64,000 nt of DNA from Nannocystis sp. RBIL2 (GCF_026626745.1 NZ_JAPNJW010000001.1:496001-560000); one strand, 5' to 3'. Shown: positions 35,887-45,796, counted from the stretch's first letter. Numbers and translations are program-made. The notes: a model not told the origin generated them from the letters alone.

Positions 35887-36582
35887 TCAGCGCGAGCGGG
35901 CGAGGCGGAACCCGAGGTCGTCGACGCGAAACGTCGGGTGGCTGCGGCGGCGGCACGACGCCCGCAGGCCGCGCGGCCTGTCGTTCCAGCCGCCGCCGCG
36001 GAACACCCGGTACGGCCCGTAGACCTTCGGATCGTAGACGTCCCAGCACCACTCCCAGGCGTTGCCGATCATGTCGTAAAAGCCCCAGGCGTTGGGCTCG
36101 CGGGTCGCCACGTCGTGCGGCGCGCCGCCCGAGTTGCCGTGGTGCCACGCGATCGCGTCGAGCTCGCCGTAGCGCTCGCCGGTCGTCCCGGCCCGGCACG
36201 CGTACTCCCACTCCGCCTCCGACGGCAGGCGGTAGCCGTCGGCGTCCCAGTCGCACGTCACGTCGCGCGCCTCGGGGTCCTCGCCGAACGCGTAGCACGG
36301 CCGCAGCCCCGCCCGCAGCGACAGCGCGTTGCAGAACCGGATCACCTCGTTCCACGACACCTCGGTCACCGGCGTCCGCGGCCCGGCCGACGACGCCGGC
36401 GCCTCGCCGTGGATCGCCGCGTACAGCTCGCGCGTCACCGGCACCGCCCCCAGGCGGAACTGCGCCACCGCGACCTGCCAGTTGGTCTTGGTGCCCTCGT
36501 CGCGGAGCACCACCCCCGCCGCCGGCAAGGCGATCATGCGCGCGTCGAGTTCGTGGAGCAGCGTCTCGTCGGAGGTCGTCAC
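35887..36582 (-). CDS. SUMF1 / FGE-sulfatase-domain protein
   Basis: 231 residues. Family landmarks: PVTEVSWNEVIRFCNALS, GYRLPSEAEWEYACRAGT, GNAWEWCWDVYDPK, and YRVFRGGGWNDRPRGLRASCRRR ending in LGFRLARS. The copper/active-site cysteine pair of true formylglycine-generating enzymes (both Cys in the late loop) is not present; only one Cys remains in that region. Sulfatase activation is therefore unlikely, and a role as in other SUMF1-fold enzymes or binding proteins is open. No signal peptide, so probably cytosolic. Ribosome site: GGAGG upstream of the ATG at 36582. Confidence 0.85.
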   Translation of the reverse strand: MTTSDETLLHELDARMIALPAAGVVLRDEGTKTNWQVAVAQFRLGAVPVTRELYAAIHGEAPASSAGPRTPVTEVSWNEVIRFCNALSLRAGLRPCYAFGEDPEARDVTCDWDADGYRLPSEAEWEYACRAGTTGERYGELDAIAWHHGNSGGAPHDVATREPNAWGFYDMIGNAWEWCWDVYDPKVYGPYRVFRGGGWNDRPRGLRASCRRRSHPTFRVDDLGFRLARSR

Positions 36583-36632
36583 GGCGAAAACCTCCTACCG
36601 ACCGCCCCGCCGGGTGTCAATGCGCCCTCGCC

Positions 36633-37784
36633 TCACCCCACCGGCTCGGTCACCGGTCCGCCCGCGTCGCCGCAGTGCCACTGGAAGTTGTCGACCAGCA
36701 CGAAGCTGTCCCAGTTGACGTCGTCGAGGTCGAAGATCGCCAGCACCAGCTCGATGGTCTCCCCGGGCACCACGTCGGCGGTGGTCGTCAGCCACTTCGT
36801 CCCCGCGCTGTAGCGCATGCACGTCCCGGCGAACTCGGGCAGGTCGCCGCCGTCGTCGTACAGCTCGAGGAACGCCGCGTTGAGCGACAGCGCCTTGCCC
36901 TGCTGGTCGAACGAGATGTTGCCGGTCCAGTTCGTCGACTCGAGCCAGCCGATGAACATGTCGTTATACGGCTGGTCCTGCCAGATCGGGTACTCCTTGG
37001 TGAAGAACGCCAGGTCGAAGCTGAACGACTCCGCCCCGTCCGGCACCACCGCCGTGAAGCGCAGCTCTTGATAGTCGTACTTGAAGCCGCTCTGCTCGAA
37101 CTGGTTCTTGATCGTCTTCGAACAATCACCGGTGCCGACCAGCGACGGGTCGACCAGGCAATCGCCCTGCACCGGCTGCTTCGTGAGCGGCGGCGGGAAC
37201 TTGGTCGTGTCCATCCCGTCCCCGGGCGTAAACCACGAGTTGCAGTGATACGCGACGTCGCCCTCGTCGGCCGGCGCGTCGTGCATCTCCCCCAGGTGGC
37301 CGGTGCTGAGCACCAGGAAGCTGCTGCCCTCGCGCGGCGTGAACGTGTCGGCCTGGCCCCACTGCGAGATGACCCGCAGCCCCGCCGGGTTGCCGTCGAA
37401 GCCGCCCGAGACCGTCAGCTCGCCCGGACAGTTGAGGCCGATCGCCTGCAGCGGATCGCCGTCGACCGCGTCGCAGGCCGCGTGCTGCTCCGCCGCGCAC
37501 TCGCTCGGCCCGCCGAAGTCCGGCAGGCCGACGTCGAGCGCCGGCCCGCCCGTCACGCTGCTCGTCGACGTCGGCGCCGCGGTGCTGTCCTCGCCGCTCG
37601 ACGTGCTCGCCTCGCTCGTCGCCGATCCACCGGTGGTCGGCGCCGCGGTCGTCGACGTGGTGGCGAGCGACGTCGCCCCCGTGACCCCCGTCGCGCTCGT
37701 GCCCGAGCCCCCTCCGGCCTCGCCGCACGCCGACGCCAGCACCGAGACCGCCACCAGACCAGGCCAAGACAAAGATCGCAGCAT
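36633..37784 (-). CDS. Choice-of-anchor-L-like domain lipoprotein
   Basis: 383 residues. The signal ends Ala-Ser-Ala-Cys (Cys20), then about 60 residues of Thr/Ser/Gly linker. The body contains GLRVISQWGQADTFTPREGSSFLVLSTG, YDYQELRFTAVVPDGAESFSFDLAFFTKEYP, QPYNDMFIGWLES and IELVLAIFDLDDVNWDSFVLVDNF. These are the strand patterns of the choice-of-anchor-L adhesin-like domain, usually a calcium-binding jelly-roll on exported proteins. The ATG at 37784 gives a clean signal; GTG 37799 adds five residues. Confidence 0.78.
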   Translation of the reverse strand: MLRSLSWPGLVAVSVLASACGEAGGGSGTSATGVTGATSLATTSTTAAPTTGGSATSEASTSSGEDSTAAPTSTSSVTGGPALDVGLPDFGGPSECAAEQHAACDAVDGDPLQAIGLNCPGELTVSGGFDGNPAGLRVISQWGQADTFTPREGSSFLVLSTGHLGEMHDAPADEGDVAYHCNSWFTPGDGMDTTKFPPPLTKQPVQGDCLVDPSLVGTGDCSKTIKNQFEQSGFKYDYQELRFTAVVPDGAESFSFDLAFFTKEYPIWQDQPYNDMFIGWLESTNWTGNISFDQQGKALSLNAAFLELYDDGGDLPEFAGTCMRYSAGTKWLTTTADVVPGETIELVLAIFDLDDVNWDSFVLVDNFQWHCGDAGGPVTEPVG

Positions 37785-37921
37785 GCCGCAAGCTATCACG
37801 CCGCCGCCAGCCGCCGCGCCTGGGCGCCCTCGCGGCGGAGATGCCTGAAGTCACTGGTCCCCCGCTCGGGCCCCGCGGCGACAGGGCCTGCTCGCCGCCC
37901 GCCGCGGTACACTGGCTCGAC

Positions 37922-39313
37922 GTGTCGGCCCCGCCTGCCCCTCCTCGCCTGCGTCGGCGGCTCCTCCTCGGCTTCGCCTTCGTGCTGCTCGCGGCCGTCG
38001 TGTTCGTCGCCGGCTGGATCCTCCCGACCGCGACCGGCTACGTGGCCAAGAACGCCTGCTCGGCAGTGTTCGTCGCCGGCCGCGATCCGGACCGCATCGG
38101 CGAGGACCTCGCCCCCATGTGGTACGTGTCCTTCGCCGTCGATCGCGAGCAGCGGCGCGTCCACGCCAGCGTGCTCGGCCTCGCCGGGCGCACCGCAGTG
38201 CACCGCGACGGCCTCGGCTGCGCCCTCGCCATCGGCGCCGCCCCCGAGGCCCTGCAGGCGCAAACCCTCGCCGTCCAGCACGCCCCGGCCGGCGACGCCC
38301 CGTGGCCGGCCGGCGAGGGCGAGCGCCTCGCCGCCGATCCGCCCGGCCTCGACCGCGCCGCCCTCGACGCCGCGGTCACTGCCGCGTTCAGCGAGCCGAA
38401 CCCCGACTCGCTGCGACTCACGCGCGCAGTCGTCGTCGTCCACGGCGGGGCGATCGTCGCCGAGCGCTACGCCGACGGCTTCGATCGCGGCACGCGTCAC
38501 CTCGGCTGGTCGATGTCGAAGAGCGTCACGGGCGCATTGATCGGGATCCTCGTCGGCCGCGGCCGCCTGACCCGCGACGCGCCGGCGCCGGTCCCCGCGT
38601 GGTCCGGCGACCCACGCGGCGCGATCACCCTCGATCAACTGCTGCGCATGAGCAGCGGCCTGCAGTTCGAGGAGCGCTACGGCCCGCTCGCCGACGCCAC
38701 CCACATGCTGTTCGAGGTCGAGGACGCCGTCGCGGTCGCCCTCGCGCGCCCGCTCGCGCACGACCCCGACACCGTGTTCGCCTACTCGAGCGGCACCAGC
38801 AACATCCTCAGCTGGATCGTCCGCAACCAGTTCCCCGCGCTGGCCGACTACCACCGCTTCCCGCACGAGGCCCTGTTCGCGCCGATCGGCATGCGCTCGG
38901 CCGTGTTCGAGACCGACGCCAGCGGCACCTTCCTCGGCTCGTCGTTCGTCTACGCGACCGCGCGCGACTGGGCCCGCTTCGGCCTGCTCTACCTGCGGGA
39001 CGGCGTGTGGGACGGCGCCCGGATCCTCCCCGAAGGCTGGGTCGAGTACAGCCGCACGCCCACCCGCACCGGCCCCGGCGACTACGCCGCCCACTTCTGG
39101 GCCAACGCCCCCGACCCCGCCGACCCGAGCAAGCGCCGCTTGCCCCACGTGCCCCCCGACGCCTACCAGGCCTCCGGCTTCCAGGGCCAGGCCGTCCTCG
39201 TGGTGCCCTCGCGCGACGCCGTGATCGTCCGCCTCGGCATGACCCACGAGCGCGCCGCCTGGGACCTCGACAATTTCGCCGCCGCAGTGCTCGCCGCCCT
39301 GCCGCCCGCCTGA
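37922..39313 (+). CDS. Serine hydrolase, class C beta-lactamase / penicillin-binding fold
   Basis: 463 residues from the GTG at 37922; an ATG at 37841 adds 27 residues that look non-coding. One N-terminal membrane anchor (LLLGFAFVLLAAVVFVAGWIL) is followed by an esterase/beta-lactamase domain: SMSK (Ser197, Lys200) as the Ser-x-x-Lys nucleophile, YSSGTSN as the Tyr-x-Asn-like second motif, LDQLLRMSSGLQFEE and ATARDWARFGLLYLRDGVWDG. Such proteins act as D-Ala-D-Ala hydrolases or esterases; which one is undetermined. The stop is followed by array G after 7 nt. It is divergent from the choice-of-anchor-L gene. Confidence 0.86.
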   Translation: MSAPPAPPRLRRRLLLGFAFVLLAAVVFVAGWILPTATGYVAKNACSAVFVAGRDPDRIGEDLAPMWYVSFAVDREQRRVHASVLGLAGRTAVHRDGLGCALAIGAAPEALQAQTLAVQHAPAGDAPWPAGEGERLAADPPGLDRAALDAAVTAAFSEPNPDSLRLTRAVVVVHGGAIVAERYADGFDRGTRHLGWSMSKSVTGALIGILVGRGRLTRDAPAPVPAWSGDPRGAITLDQLLRMSSGLQFEERYGPLADATHMLFEVEDAVAVALARPLAHDPDTVFAYSSGTSNILSWIVRNQFPALADYHRFPHEALFAPIGMRSAVFETDASGTFLGSSFVYATARDWARFGLLYLRDGVWDGARILPEGWVEYSRTPTRTGPGDYAAHFWANAPDPADPSKRRLPHVPPDAYQASGFQGQAVLVVPSRDAVIVRLGMTHERAAWDLDNFAAAVLAALPPA

Positions 39314-39320
39314 GCGCCCA

Positions 39321-39404
39321 GCGCGTGCCCCTTTCGACATGCTCTCAAAAGCATGTCTATCGGGACATGCTCGAATCGACATGTCTCGGGCGACATGCCC
39401 TTCT
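39321..39404. repeat. 14-nt palindrome array, 6 units (array G)
   Basis: Cores CGTG 39324, then CATG 39338, 39352, 39366, 39380 and 39394, all 14 nt apart. It occupies most of the 144-nt gap between two convergent genes. Spacers: TCAA, ATCG, GAAT and similar, all different. Confidence 0.93.
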
Positions 39405-39457
39405 GGGCGGACTCTTCCCTCTCGGCCCCGCTCAGCGCGTCGACCGTCGCCCGCGCC

Positions 39458-39822
39458 TCACGGCAGGTTGCGCTCCTGCTCGAGCTGCCAGCGGCCGTCG
39501 CGGCACCACAGCGCCTCGCTGTACCCGCCCGGCTCGCCCCACGACAGCACGCAATAGCCGTCGCCCGCGCGACACGGATCGCCCGTCTTCGGCGTCGGCT
39601 CGCAGCGGCCGTCGACGCCCTGCTGCGGCGGCGGCGGCTCCTTCCCGTTCGGCTCCGCGACGGCGCCGGGCTCGCTCCTGACGTTCGACGCTGCGGCCTC
39701 ACCTGCCGCACCCGCCGGCGCCCCGGCGCCCGCCGCAGGCTGACCCACGCCCGCCGGCCCGGCCGGCGGCTCGGCGCGCACGCACCCGCACAGCAATGCG
39801 CCCACGATCACGCTCGCCCGCA

Positions 39823-39823
<1 letters not shown>
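39458..39823 (-). CDS. Small lipoprotein, coupled to PI-PLC gene
   Basis: 121 residues. The lipobox is Leu-Cys-Gly-Cys (Cys14; Cys12 less likely). An Ala/Gly/Pro linker leads to a C-terminal disulfide-prone segment: RCEPTPKTGDPCRAGDGYCVLSWGE and ALWCRDGRWQLEQE. Its ATG overlaps the stop of the upstream phospholipase gene as TGATG, so translation is probably coupled. Function unknown; the shared transcript suggests a partner of the phospholipase or a common surface role. Confidence 0.72.
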
Positions 39824-41073
<1,250 letters not shown>

Positions 41074-41146
41074 GCGAGCATCTTCGCACGCGCCCCGCGT
41101 CGCTGTCACGTCCCCGCCGCGCGTGCCATCCTCGGGCACCGGCTAC

Positions 41147-41782
41147 ATGACCCCGCAGCCCTTCCCCGCCGTCCGCGAATTCGTCCGCGACCGCGACCCG
41201 GCCTACTTCGGTCGCTACCGCCTGTGGTTCCAGCAGGTCGCGCCCTGGTGCGACGACTACCGCGCCCTGATCCCCGTGCGCCCCGGGGCCACCGCCGAGC
41301 TCGACGCTGCCTTCGCGGCCCTGCCCGCGCAGAACTGGCCGCTGCAGCGCATCAACCGTGACCATCACGCCTGGGGCTGGTCGCTCGGTCGCGGCGAGCC
41401 CGGCCAGGAGCTGCTCTCGCTCGAGCTGCTCTCGGACGTCTGCTACATCGACGCCCGCAACCTGCGCTGGGCGCTCGACCGCCTGGCCGTCTACCTCGAA
41501 GACGCGCGCCTGTTCGTGCGCTCGACCGGCGACGCCGACGACCGCTGGCTCGACGAGTACACCCTCGCCGAGGGCTGCGCCGAGGTCCGGCGCTGGCACT
41601 GCCCCGAGCCCGGCTGGCCGGGCGTGTTCGCAGTCTACGAGGCCCTCGTGCGCGAGCGCCCGGACGACCGCGAGCTGCGCCGCTTCGTCGCCTTCGCCCA
41701 CCGCGAGCGGGCCGCCCACAGCGGCAACGCTGGCCTGGCCCACGAGCACCTCGCCCGCGCCGCCGCGCTCGACGAGCCATGA
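41147..41782 (+). CDS. Conserved-looking hypothetical protein
   Basis: 211 residues, no signal peptide. The composition is that of a folded cytosolic protein: FPAVREFVRDRDPAYFGRYRLWFQQVAPWCDDY, WSLGRGEPGQELLSLELLSDVCYID, LDEYTLAEGCAEVRRWHCPEPG and a helical C terminus. No family recognised. The ATG at 41147 opens the gene 73 nt from the divergent phospholipase start. The last codon and stop overlap the first unit of array H (CATG at 41778 contains the TG of the TGA). Confidence 0.6.
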   Translation: MTPQPFPAVREFVRDRDPAYFGRYRLWFQQVAPWCDDYRALIPVRPGATAELDAAFAALPAQNWPLQRINRDHHAWGWSLGRGEPGQELLSLELLSDVCYIDARNLRWALDRLAVYLEDARLFVRSTGDADDRWLDEYTLAEGCAEVRRWHCPEPGWPGVFAVYEALVRERPDDRELRRFVAFAHRERAAHSGNAGLAHEHLARAAALDEP

Positions 41783-41844
41783 CCCTTTCGACATGTCCCT
41801 GAAAGCATGCCCATCAAGGCATGCCCCTCAAGACATGTCCTCGT
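41775..41844. repeat. 14-nt palindrome array, 5 units (array H)
   Basis: CATG cores at 41778, 41792, 41806, 41820 and 41834. The array starts inside the stop region of the rightward gene (stop 41780-41782) and ends 3 nt before the stop of the leftward gene (41847), so it is the whole convergent gap. Confidence 0.94.
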
Positions 41845-41846
41845 GT

Positions 41847-42875
41847 TCACGCCCGCTGCGCGCGCGAGCGCCAGATCACCGCGTCGACGATGTAGTGGTG
41901 GAAGTTGACCGTCTGGTGGCAGACGAGCACGAACGGCAGCACATCCCAGGACATCCGCCCCGTCGCCTGGCCGAGCGCGAAGTAGAACCCGGAAGACAGC
42001 GCCAGGCACACCAGCGCGTAGCGCAGCGCCTGGTCGGCCTGGCACAGGCGCGACAGGAACGGCCGCCGCGGGTCGACCCCGCCGCGGAACCGGCGGACGT
42101 TCATCGCCCACACGAACAGCAGGTACTGCGCGTTGTGCCAGATGTTGATGAACAGCCAGCCGAGCGTGATCTCGCGGACCACCAGGTAGCTGACCGCAGT
42201 GATCACCACGTGCGACAGCACGAACAGCGCGTGCCCCGTGCTGCGCGGGCGCCCCGCGGCCAGCGCTCGCAGGTGCCGCGCAGTCCACAGCCCCAGCGCC
42301 CCGAGGGCCAGCGCCCCGGCCATCACCACCAGCGGCTTCGGCACCTGCGGCAGCCAGATCGGCCCGCCGTAGAACTCGGCCGGCTGCTGGTGCGCGCGGT
42401 GCAGCAGGCCCCACAGCGGCCACGCGAACACCACCAGATCGCTGAGGCGATCGCCGGCCGGATCGATCCCCGCGCTGCGGTGGTAGGCGCGGGCGATCCC
42501 GTAGCTCTGCCGGGTGTAGTGCCACGACTGCCACGAGAAGTAGATCGTATGGAGCGCCAGCACCCCGCCGAGCGCCACCGCCCCGGCGGTGGCCGCGAAC
42601 ACCAGCGGCGGCAGCCCGAACAGCAGGAACGCGTGGGCCCGCGCGCCCTCGCGGTCGAACGCGATGCGCGTGAACGTCGACAGCGCGTGCGGATAGGCCA
42701 GCAGCCAGAAGTCGATCGCGATGACCGCGGCGAACAGCGCCGGCGAGGCGCACCCGGCCGCGCCGAGCACCAGCGCCAGCGCCAGCACGCCGACGATCAG
42801 CGACAGATCGAAGCGCGGCCCGCGGAGCCAGTCGATGGGCCCCGCGACGATCGGCGCGGACTCGACGACCGCCAC
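41847..42875 (-). CDS. Polytopic membrane protein with conserved His motifs
   Basis: 342 residues with about eight membrane segments. Histidines sit at helix ends: SWQSWHYTRQSYG, VLSHVVITAV, NIWHNAQYLLFVW and, near the C terminus, CHQTVNFHHYIVDAVIWR. The last motif recurs in a family of bacterial membrane proteins that I cannot tie to a function. The His pattern is reminiscent of di-metal membrane oxygenases such as Brp/Blh, but this is inference. It is followed in the upstream direction by a Pro-rich lipoprotein gene 24 nt away on the same strand, so the two are probably co-transcribed. Confidence 0.75.
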   Translation of the reverse strand: MAVVESAPIVAGPIDWLRGPRFDLSLIVGVLALALVLGAAGCASPALFAAVIAIDFWLLAYPHALSTFTRIAFDREGARAHAFLLFGLPPLVFAATAGAVALGGVLALHTIYFSWQSWHYTRQSYGIARAYHRSAGIDPAGDRLSDLVVFAWPLWGLLHRAHQQPAEFYGGPIWLPQVPKPLVVMAGALALGALGLWTARHLRALAAGRPRSTGHALFVLSHVVITAVSYLVVREITLGWLFINIWHNAQYLLFVWAMNVRRFRGGVDPRRPFLSRLCQADQALRYALVCLALSSGFYFALGQATGRMSWDVLPFVLVCHQTVNFHHYIVDAVIWRSRAQRA

Positions 42876-42899
42876 GTCCTCACCCCTCGCGGATCTCGG

Positions 42900-43226
42900 C
42901 TAGGTCGGCGGCGGCGGCAGGGGCTGCGGCCGCGGCTGGGGCTGCGGATCGGGGACCTTCGGCTCGGGCTGCGGCTGCGGCGTGGGCGTGGGCGGCAGCT
43001 TCACGTCGGGCGGCGGCGGCGCGTACGGCTGGTTGCCCGGCGTCTGCGGCGGCGGCGGCTGCTTCGGCGCAGCCTCCTTGTCGCCGGTCTTGGCCCCCGG
43101 CGCCACCGCGGTGCAGCCGGCCACCGCCACCGCGCCGAGCGACAGCCACGCGGCCGTCAACGTGGCCACGAGCGGCGCGCGACGGGTCGGAGGAGCAGAG
43201 GAGCGCGGTCGGGGCGGCTTCGACAT
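42900..43226 (-). CDS. Proline-rich lipoprotein
   Basis: 108 residues. Lipobox Val-Ala-Gly-Cys (Cys38) after a rather long basic n-region. The mature part is about 40 percent Pro with Pro-Gln and Pro-x-Pro runs, extended and probably wall-spanning. It is 24 nt upstream of the His-rich membrane protein gene. A similar short Pro/Glu-rich lipoprotein lies at 43494-43751. Confidence 0.62.
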   Translation of the reverse strand: MSKPPRPRSSAPPTRRAPLVATLTAAWLSLGAVAVAGCTAVAPGAKTGDKEAAPKQPPPPQTPGNQPYAPPPPDVKLPPTPTPQPQPEPKVPDPQPQPRPQPLPPPPT

Positions 43227-43379
43227 TCACCCACGCTACCACGCCGCCGCGCCGGCCACACTCGACGCGCACACGAGGGAAGGCGAGCGGCTTCGCTACG
43301 CGCACACGCGAACGTCTCCAGGGACCGCCCACGCCGTCATACCCTGCCTCGCGCGCAGGCGCCCGGCTCGCCGCGGAAC

Positions 43380-43476
43380 GCCCCTGTCCCTGAGGACATG
43401 CGCCCCGCGCCATGCTCTTTCCGCCATGCCCGAAAGAACATGTACTTCACCCCATGCCCTTTCGGGCATGTTCCCG
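43380..43476. repeat. 14-nt palindrome array, 6-7 units (array I)
   Basis: Cores CCTG 43383, then CATG 43397, 43411, 43425, 43439, 43453 and 43467, the longest array in the window. It ends 18 nt past the stop of the leftward gene at 43494. Confidence 0.93.
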
Positions 43477-43493
43477 CGAGCGCTCCCCGCCGC

Positions 43494-43751
43494 TCAGGTC
43501 ACCGGCGGCGGGCGCGGGTCCACCGCCGGCTCCGGCACCGGCTCCGTCACCGGCTCCGGCTCCGGCTTCGGCGCCGGCTCGGCGTCGGGCTCCTGCGCCG
43601 GCTTCGGCTCGGCCGCCTGGATCGGCTTGCTGGTGCCGGTCTGGGCGCAGCTCTCGAGGCCGAGGAGCGCGGCGCCGCCGAGGAGGACCGTCACGGCGGC
43701 CGCGGCGACACCCCGCGAGGCCAGCCGCTGCATCGAGTCGGACGTGGGCAT
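43494..43751 (-). CDS. Small Pro/Glu-rich membrane-anchored protein
   Basis: 85 residues: a basic start, a hydrophobic segment VAAAAVTVLLGGAALLGL, then a Cys (residue 35) in a non-ideal lipobox (Leu-Glu-Ser-Cys) and a tail of Pro-Glu-Pro units (AEPKPAQEPDAEP, EPVTEPVPEP). It may be a lipoprotein or an N-terminally anchored linker protein. Evidence is the signal-like N terminus and the TonB-like Pro-Glu/Lys run only. Confidence 0.5.
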   Translation of the reverse strand: MPTSDSMQRLASRGVAAAAVTVLLGGAALLGLESCAQTGTSKPIQAAEPKPAQEPDAEPAPKPEPEPVTEPVPEPAVDPRPPPVT

Positions 43752-43889
43752 GTTCGTCAGGCTAACACGCCCGCCGCCCGCGGGGGCGCGCGCCGGGCGA
43801 CCCGCAGCGCCGCGCGATCCCGGGCGCAGAGCCCGATCTGCGGGGGGCCTCCTGTCGCGGCCCGGGCGGGCGTATAGTGTCCCGCCTCG

Positions 43890-44870
43890 ATGATCCTGTC
43901 CGAGCTCATCTCGCGCGTCACGGCCCAGGTCCGCATGCTCGCGGCCGGGCTCGCGCTCGATCCGGCGACGCTGGCCGTGCGCCACCTGCCGGAGCGAGGC
44001 GACCCCGCGCGGGCCTCGTTCTCGATCGCCGACGCCGGCGCCCGCTACGACCTCGAGCTCGCGGGCGACCTCGCCGGTCACGCGGCCCTGCGCCGCTGGT
44101 ACGACCTCGGTCCCGTTTTGGCCGCCCGCTACCAGGCGCCGCGGATCTTCGGCTGGCTCGAGATCGTCGACACCCCGTTCGCCGGCCTGCTGCTCGAGCA
44201 CGTCGACGGCGTCGTCGTGCGCGACCTGTCCGAAGCGCCAGATCTGGCCCGCGCCCTCACCACCCTGGTCGGCCGCCTGCACGCCGATCGCGACCTGGCC
44301 GCGCGCCTGCCCGGGCCGCCGCACACCTGCTGCGACGCCTACCTCGCCGAGCACTTCTCCCGCTGCACCGCCGCCTTGCGGGCCGCTCGCGCCGCGCTCC
44401 CGCCGTTCCTCGAGCCTGCCACCCTCGCCTGGCTCGCCGGCGAAGTCGATCGCGTCACCGCCCTCGTGCGCTCCTCGCCGTCCTTCGCAGTGCCTGCCGA
44501 CCTCCCGGTCCACGGCGCCTTGCTGCGCGCCGGCAACCTGCGCGTCACCGCTGCGGGCGCGTGGTACGTGCTCGGCTGGGACGCGCTGCGCCTCGGCGAC
44601 CCCGCGCTCGACCTCGCCGCCTTGCCGCCCGTCACCACCACCATCGATCCGAGCGCCGACACCATGCAGGCCACCCGATCGATCCGCGAGCCGTGGCTGT
44701 CCCAGCGGATCGCCCTCCTGCGGCGCGCCCGCGCCCTCGCCGGCGCCATCGAGCCGCTGACCGAATGGCTCGCCGCCGCCGCCTGGGCCGACCAGCGCGA
44801 GCGCGCCCAGGCTCGGGGCCAGCGCGCCCACGAGTCGGCGCTGGCGTCGTACCGCCAGGACCACGCGTGA
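43890..44870 (+). CDS. APH-fold (kinase-like) protein with altered catalytic loop
   Basis: 326 residues, cytosolic. The layout of aminoglycoside/choline phosphotransferases is visible: LLLEHVDGVVV (hinge), LVGRLHAD, then VHGALLRAGNLRVTAAGAWYVLGWDALRLGDPALDLAAL. In active members the loop reads His-Gly-Asp-x4-Asn and the metal motif is Ile-Asp-Trp/Phe; here the catalytic Asp is Ala (HGALLRAGN) while Asn and a later Trp-Asp remain. It may therefore be a pseudokinase or binding protein. The stop TGA overlaps the GTG start of the LysR gene (GTGA), so the two are translationally coupled. Confidence 0.68.
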   Translation: MILSELISRVTAQVRMLAAGLALDPATLAVRHLPERGDPARASFSIADAGARYDLELAGDLAGHAALRRWYDLGPVLAARYQAPRIFGWLEIVDTPFAGLLLEHVDGVVVRDLSEAPDLARALTTLVGRLHADRDLAARLPGPPHTCCDAYLAEHFSRCTAALRAARAALPPFLEPATLAWLAGEVDRVTALVRSSPSFAVPADLPVHGALLRAGNLRVTAAGAWYVLGWDALRLGDPALDLAALPPVTTTIDPSADTMQATRSIREPWLSQRIALLRRARALAGAIEPLTEWLAAAAWADQRERAQARGQRAHESALASYRQDHA

Positions 44871-45796
44871 GCCGGCCTCGCCCCGCTCCGCCGCCCGCCA
44901 GCGACCTGCCCGCGATCGACAGCCTGCGCTGCTTCGTCGCCGCCGCCGAGCACCTGAACTTCAGGACAGCCGCGCGCGCCCTCGCCCTGACCCCCGCCGC
45001 CGTCGGCCAGCGGATCCGCCTGCTCGAGCAGCAGCTCGGCGCGACCCTGTTCGTACGCACCACCCGCTCCGTGCGCCTCACCGACGCCGGCCTGTCGCTG
45101 CTGCCGCGCGCGCGCGCCTGCCTGGGCGAGGCCGCCGCCTGCATCCGCGTCGTCCGCGGCGAGGACGACCCGCCGCCGATCGAGCTCACCCTCGGCACCC
45201 GCTTCGAGCTCGGCATGTCGTGGATCGTCCCCGCCCTGCCGCGCCTGCACGCCGCCCTCCCGCGGGTCACCATGCACCTGTTCTTCGGGTCAGGTCAGGA
45301 GATCGTCGACCGCCTGCGCAGCGGCCTCGTCGACTGCGCCGTCACCTCGGCGCGCGTCGACGACAGCCGCCTGCTCGCCGAGCGCCTGCACGAGGAGCGC
45401 TACGCCTTCGTCGCCGCGCCCGAGCTGCTCGACCGGCTCCCGCTCGCGCGCCCCGAGGACGTCCCGCGCCACGTCCTGCTCGACATCGACGCCCGCCTCC
45501 CCCTCTTCAACTACTTCAGCGGCGCCCCCGCGGCCCCGGCCCTGCCCCGCTTCGGCGGCCACCGCTGGCTCGGCCTCGGCGCCGCCGTCAAGGTCCAGGT
45601 GCTCGCCGGCGAGGGCGTCGCAGTCCTGCCGCTCTACATGATCGAGGCCGAGCTGCGCGCCGGTCGCCTGCGCCGCCTCTTCCCCGGCGTCGCCCTGCTG
45701 CTCGACTACTTCCGCCTCCTCTACCGCGACCACGACCCCCGCCAGGCCGTCTACCGCGCCCTCGCAGCCGAACTCGCCCGCACCCCGATCGCCTGA
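44867..45796 (+). CDS. LysR-family transcriptional regulator
   Basis: 309 residues from a GTG start overlapping the upstream stop by 4 nt. The helix-turn-helix is DLPAIDSLRCFVAAAEHLNF and RTAARALALTPAAVGQRIRLLEQQLGATLF. The effector domain includes ELTLGTRFELGMSWIVPALPRLHAALP and KVQVLAGEGVAVLPLYMIEAELRAGRL, resembling the GcvA branch. Coupling to an APH-fold protein is unusual and may indicate that the latter modulates or is controlled by the regulator. Array J follows its stop. Confidence 0.88.
   Translation: MSRPRPAPPPASDLPAIDSLRCFVAAAEHLNFRTAARALALTPAAVGQRIRLLEQQLGATLFVRTTRSVRLTDAGLSLLPRARACLGEAAACIRVVRGEDDPPPIELTLGTRFELGMSWIVPALPRLHAALPRVTMHLFFGSGQEIVDRLRSGLVDCAVTSARVDDSRLLAERLHEERYAFVAAPELLDRLPLARPEDVPRHVLLDIDARLPLFNYFSGAPAAPALPRFGGHRWLGLGAAVKVQVLAGEGVAVLPLYMIEAELRAGRLRRLFPGVALLLDYFRLLYRDHDPRQAVYRALAAELARTPIA

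Noticed and set aside
35887..36582. Genuine formylglycine-generating enzyme
   Set aside because: The active-site cysteine pair is missing and no sulfatase gene is nearby.
39321..39404. CRISPR array
   Set aside because: Period of 14 nt is far too short, cores are palindromic, there are no 30-nt spacers and no cas genes.
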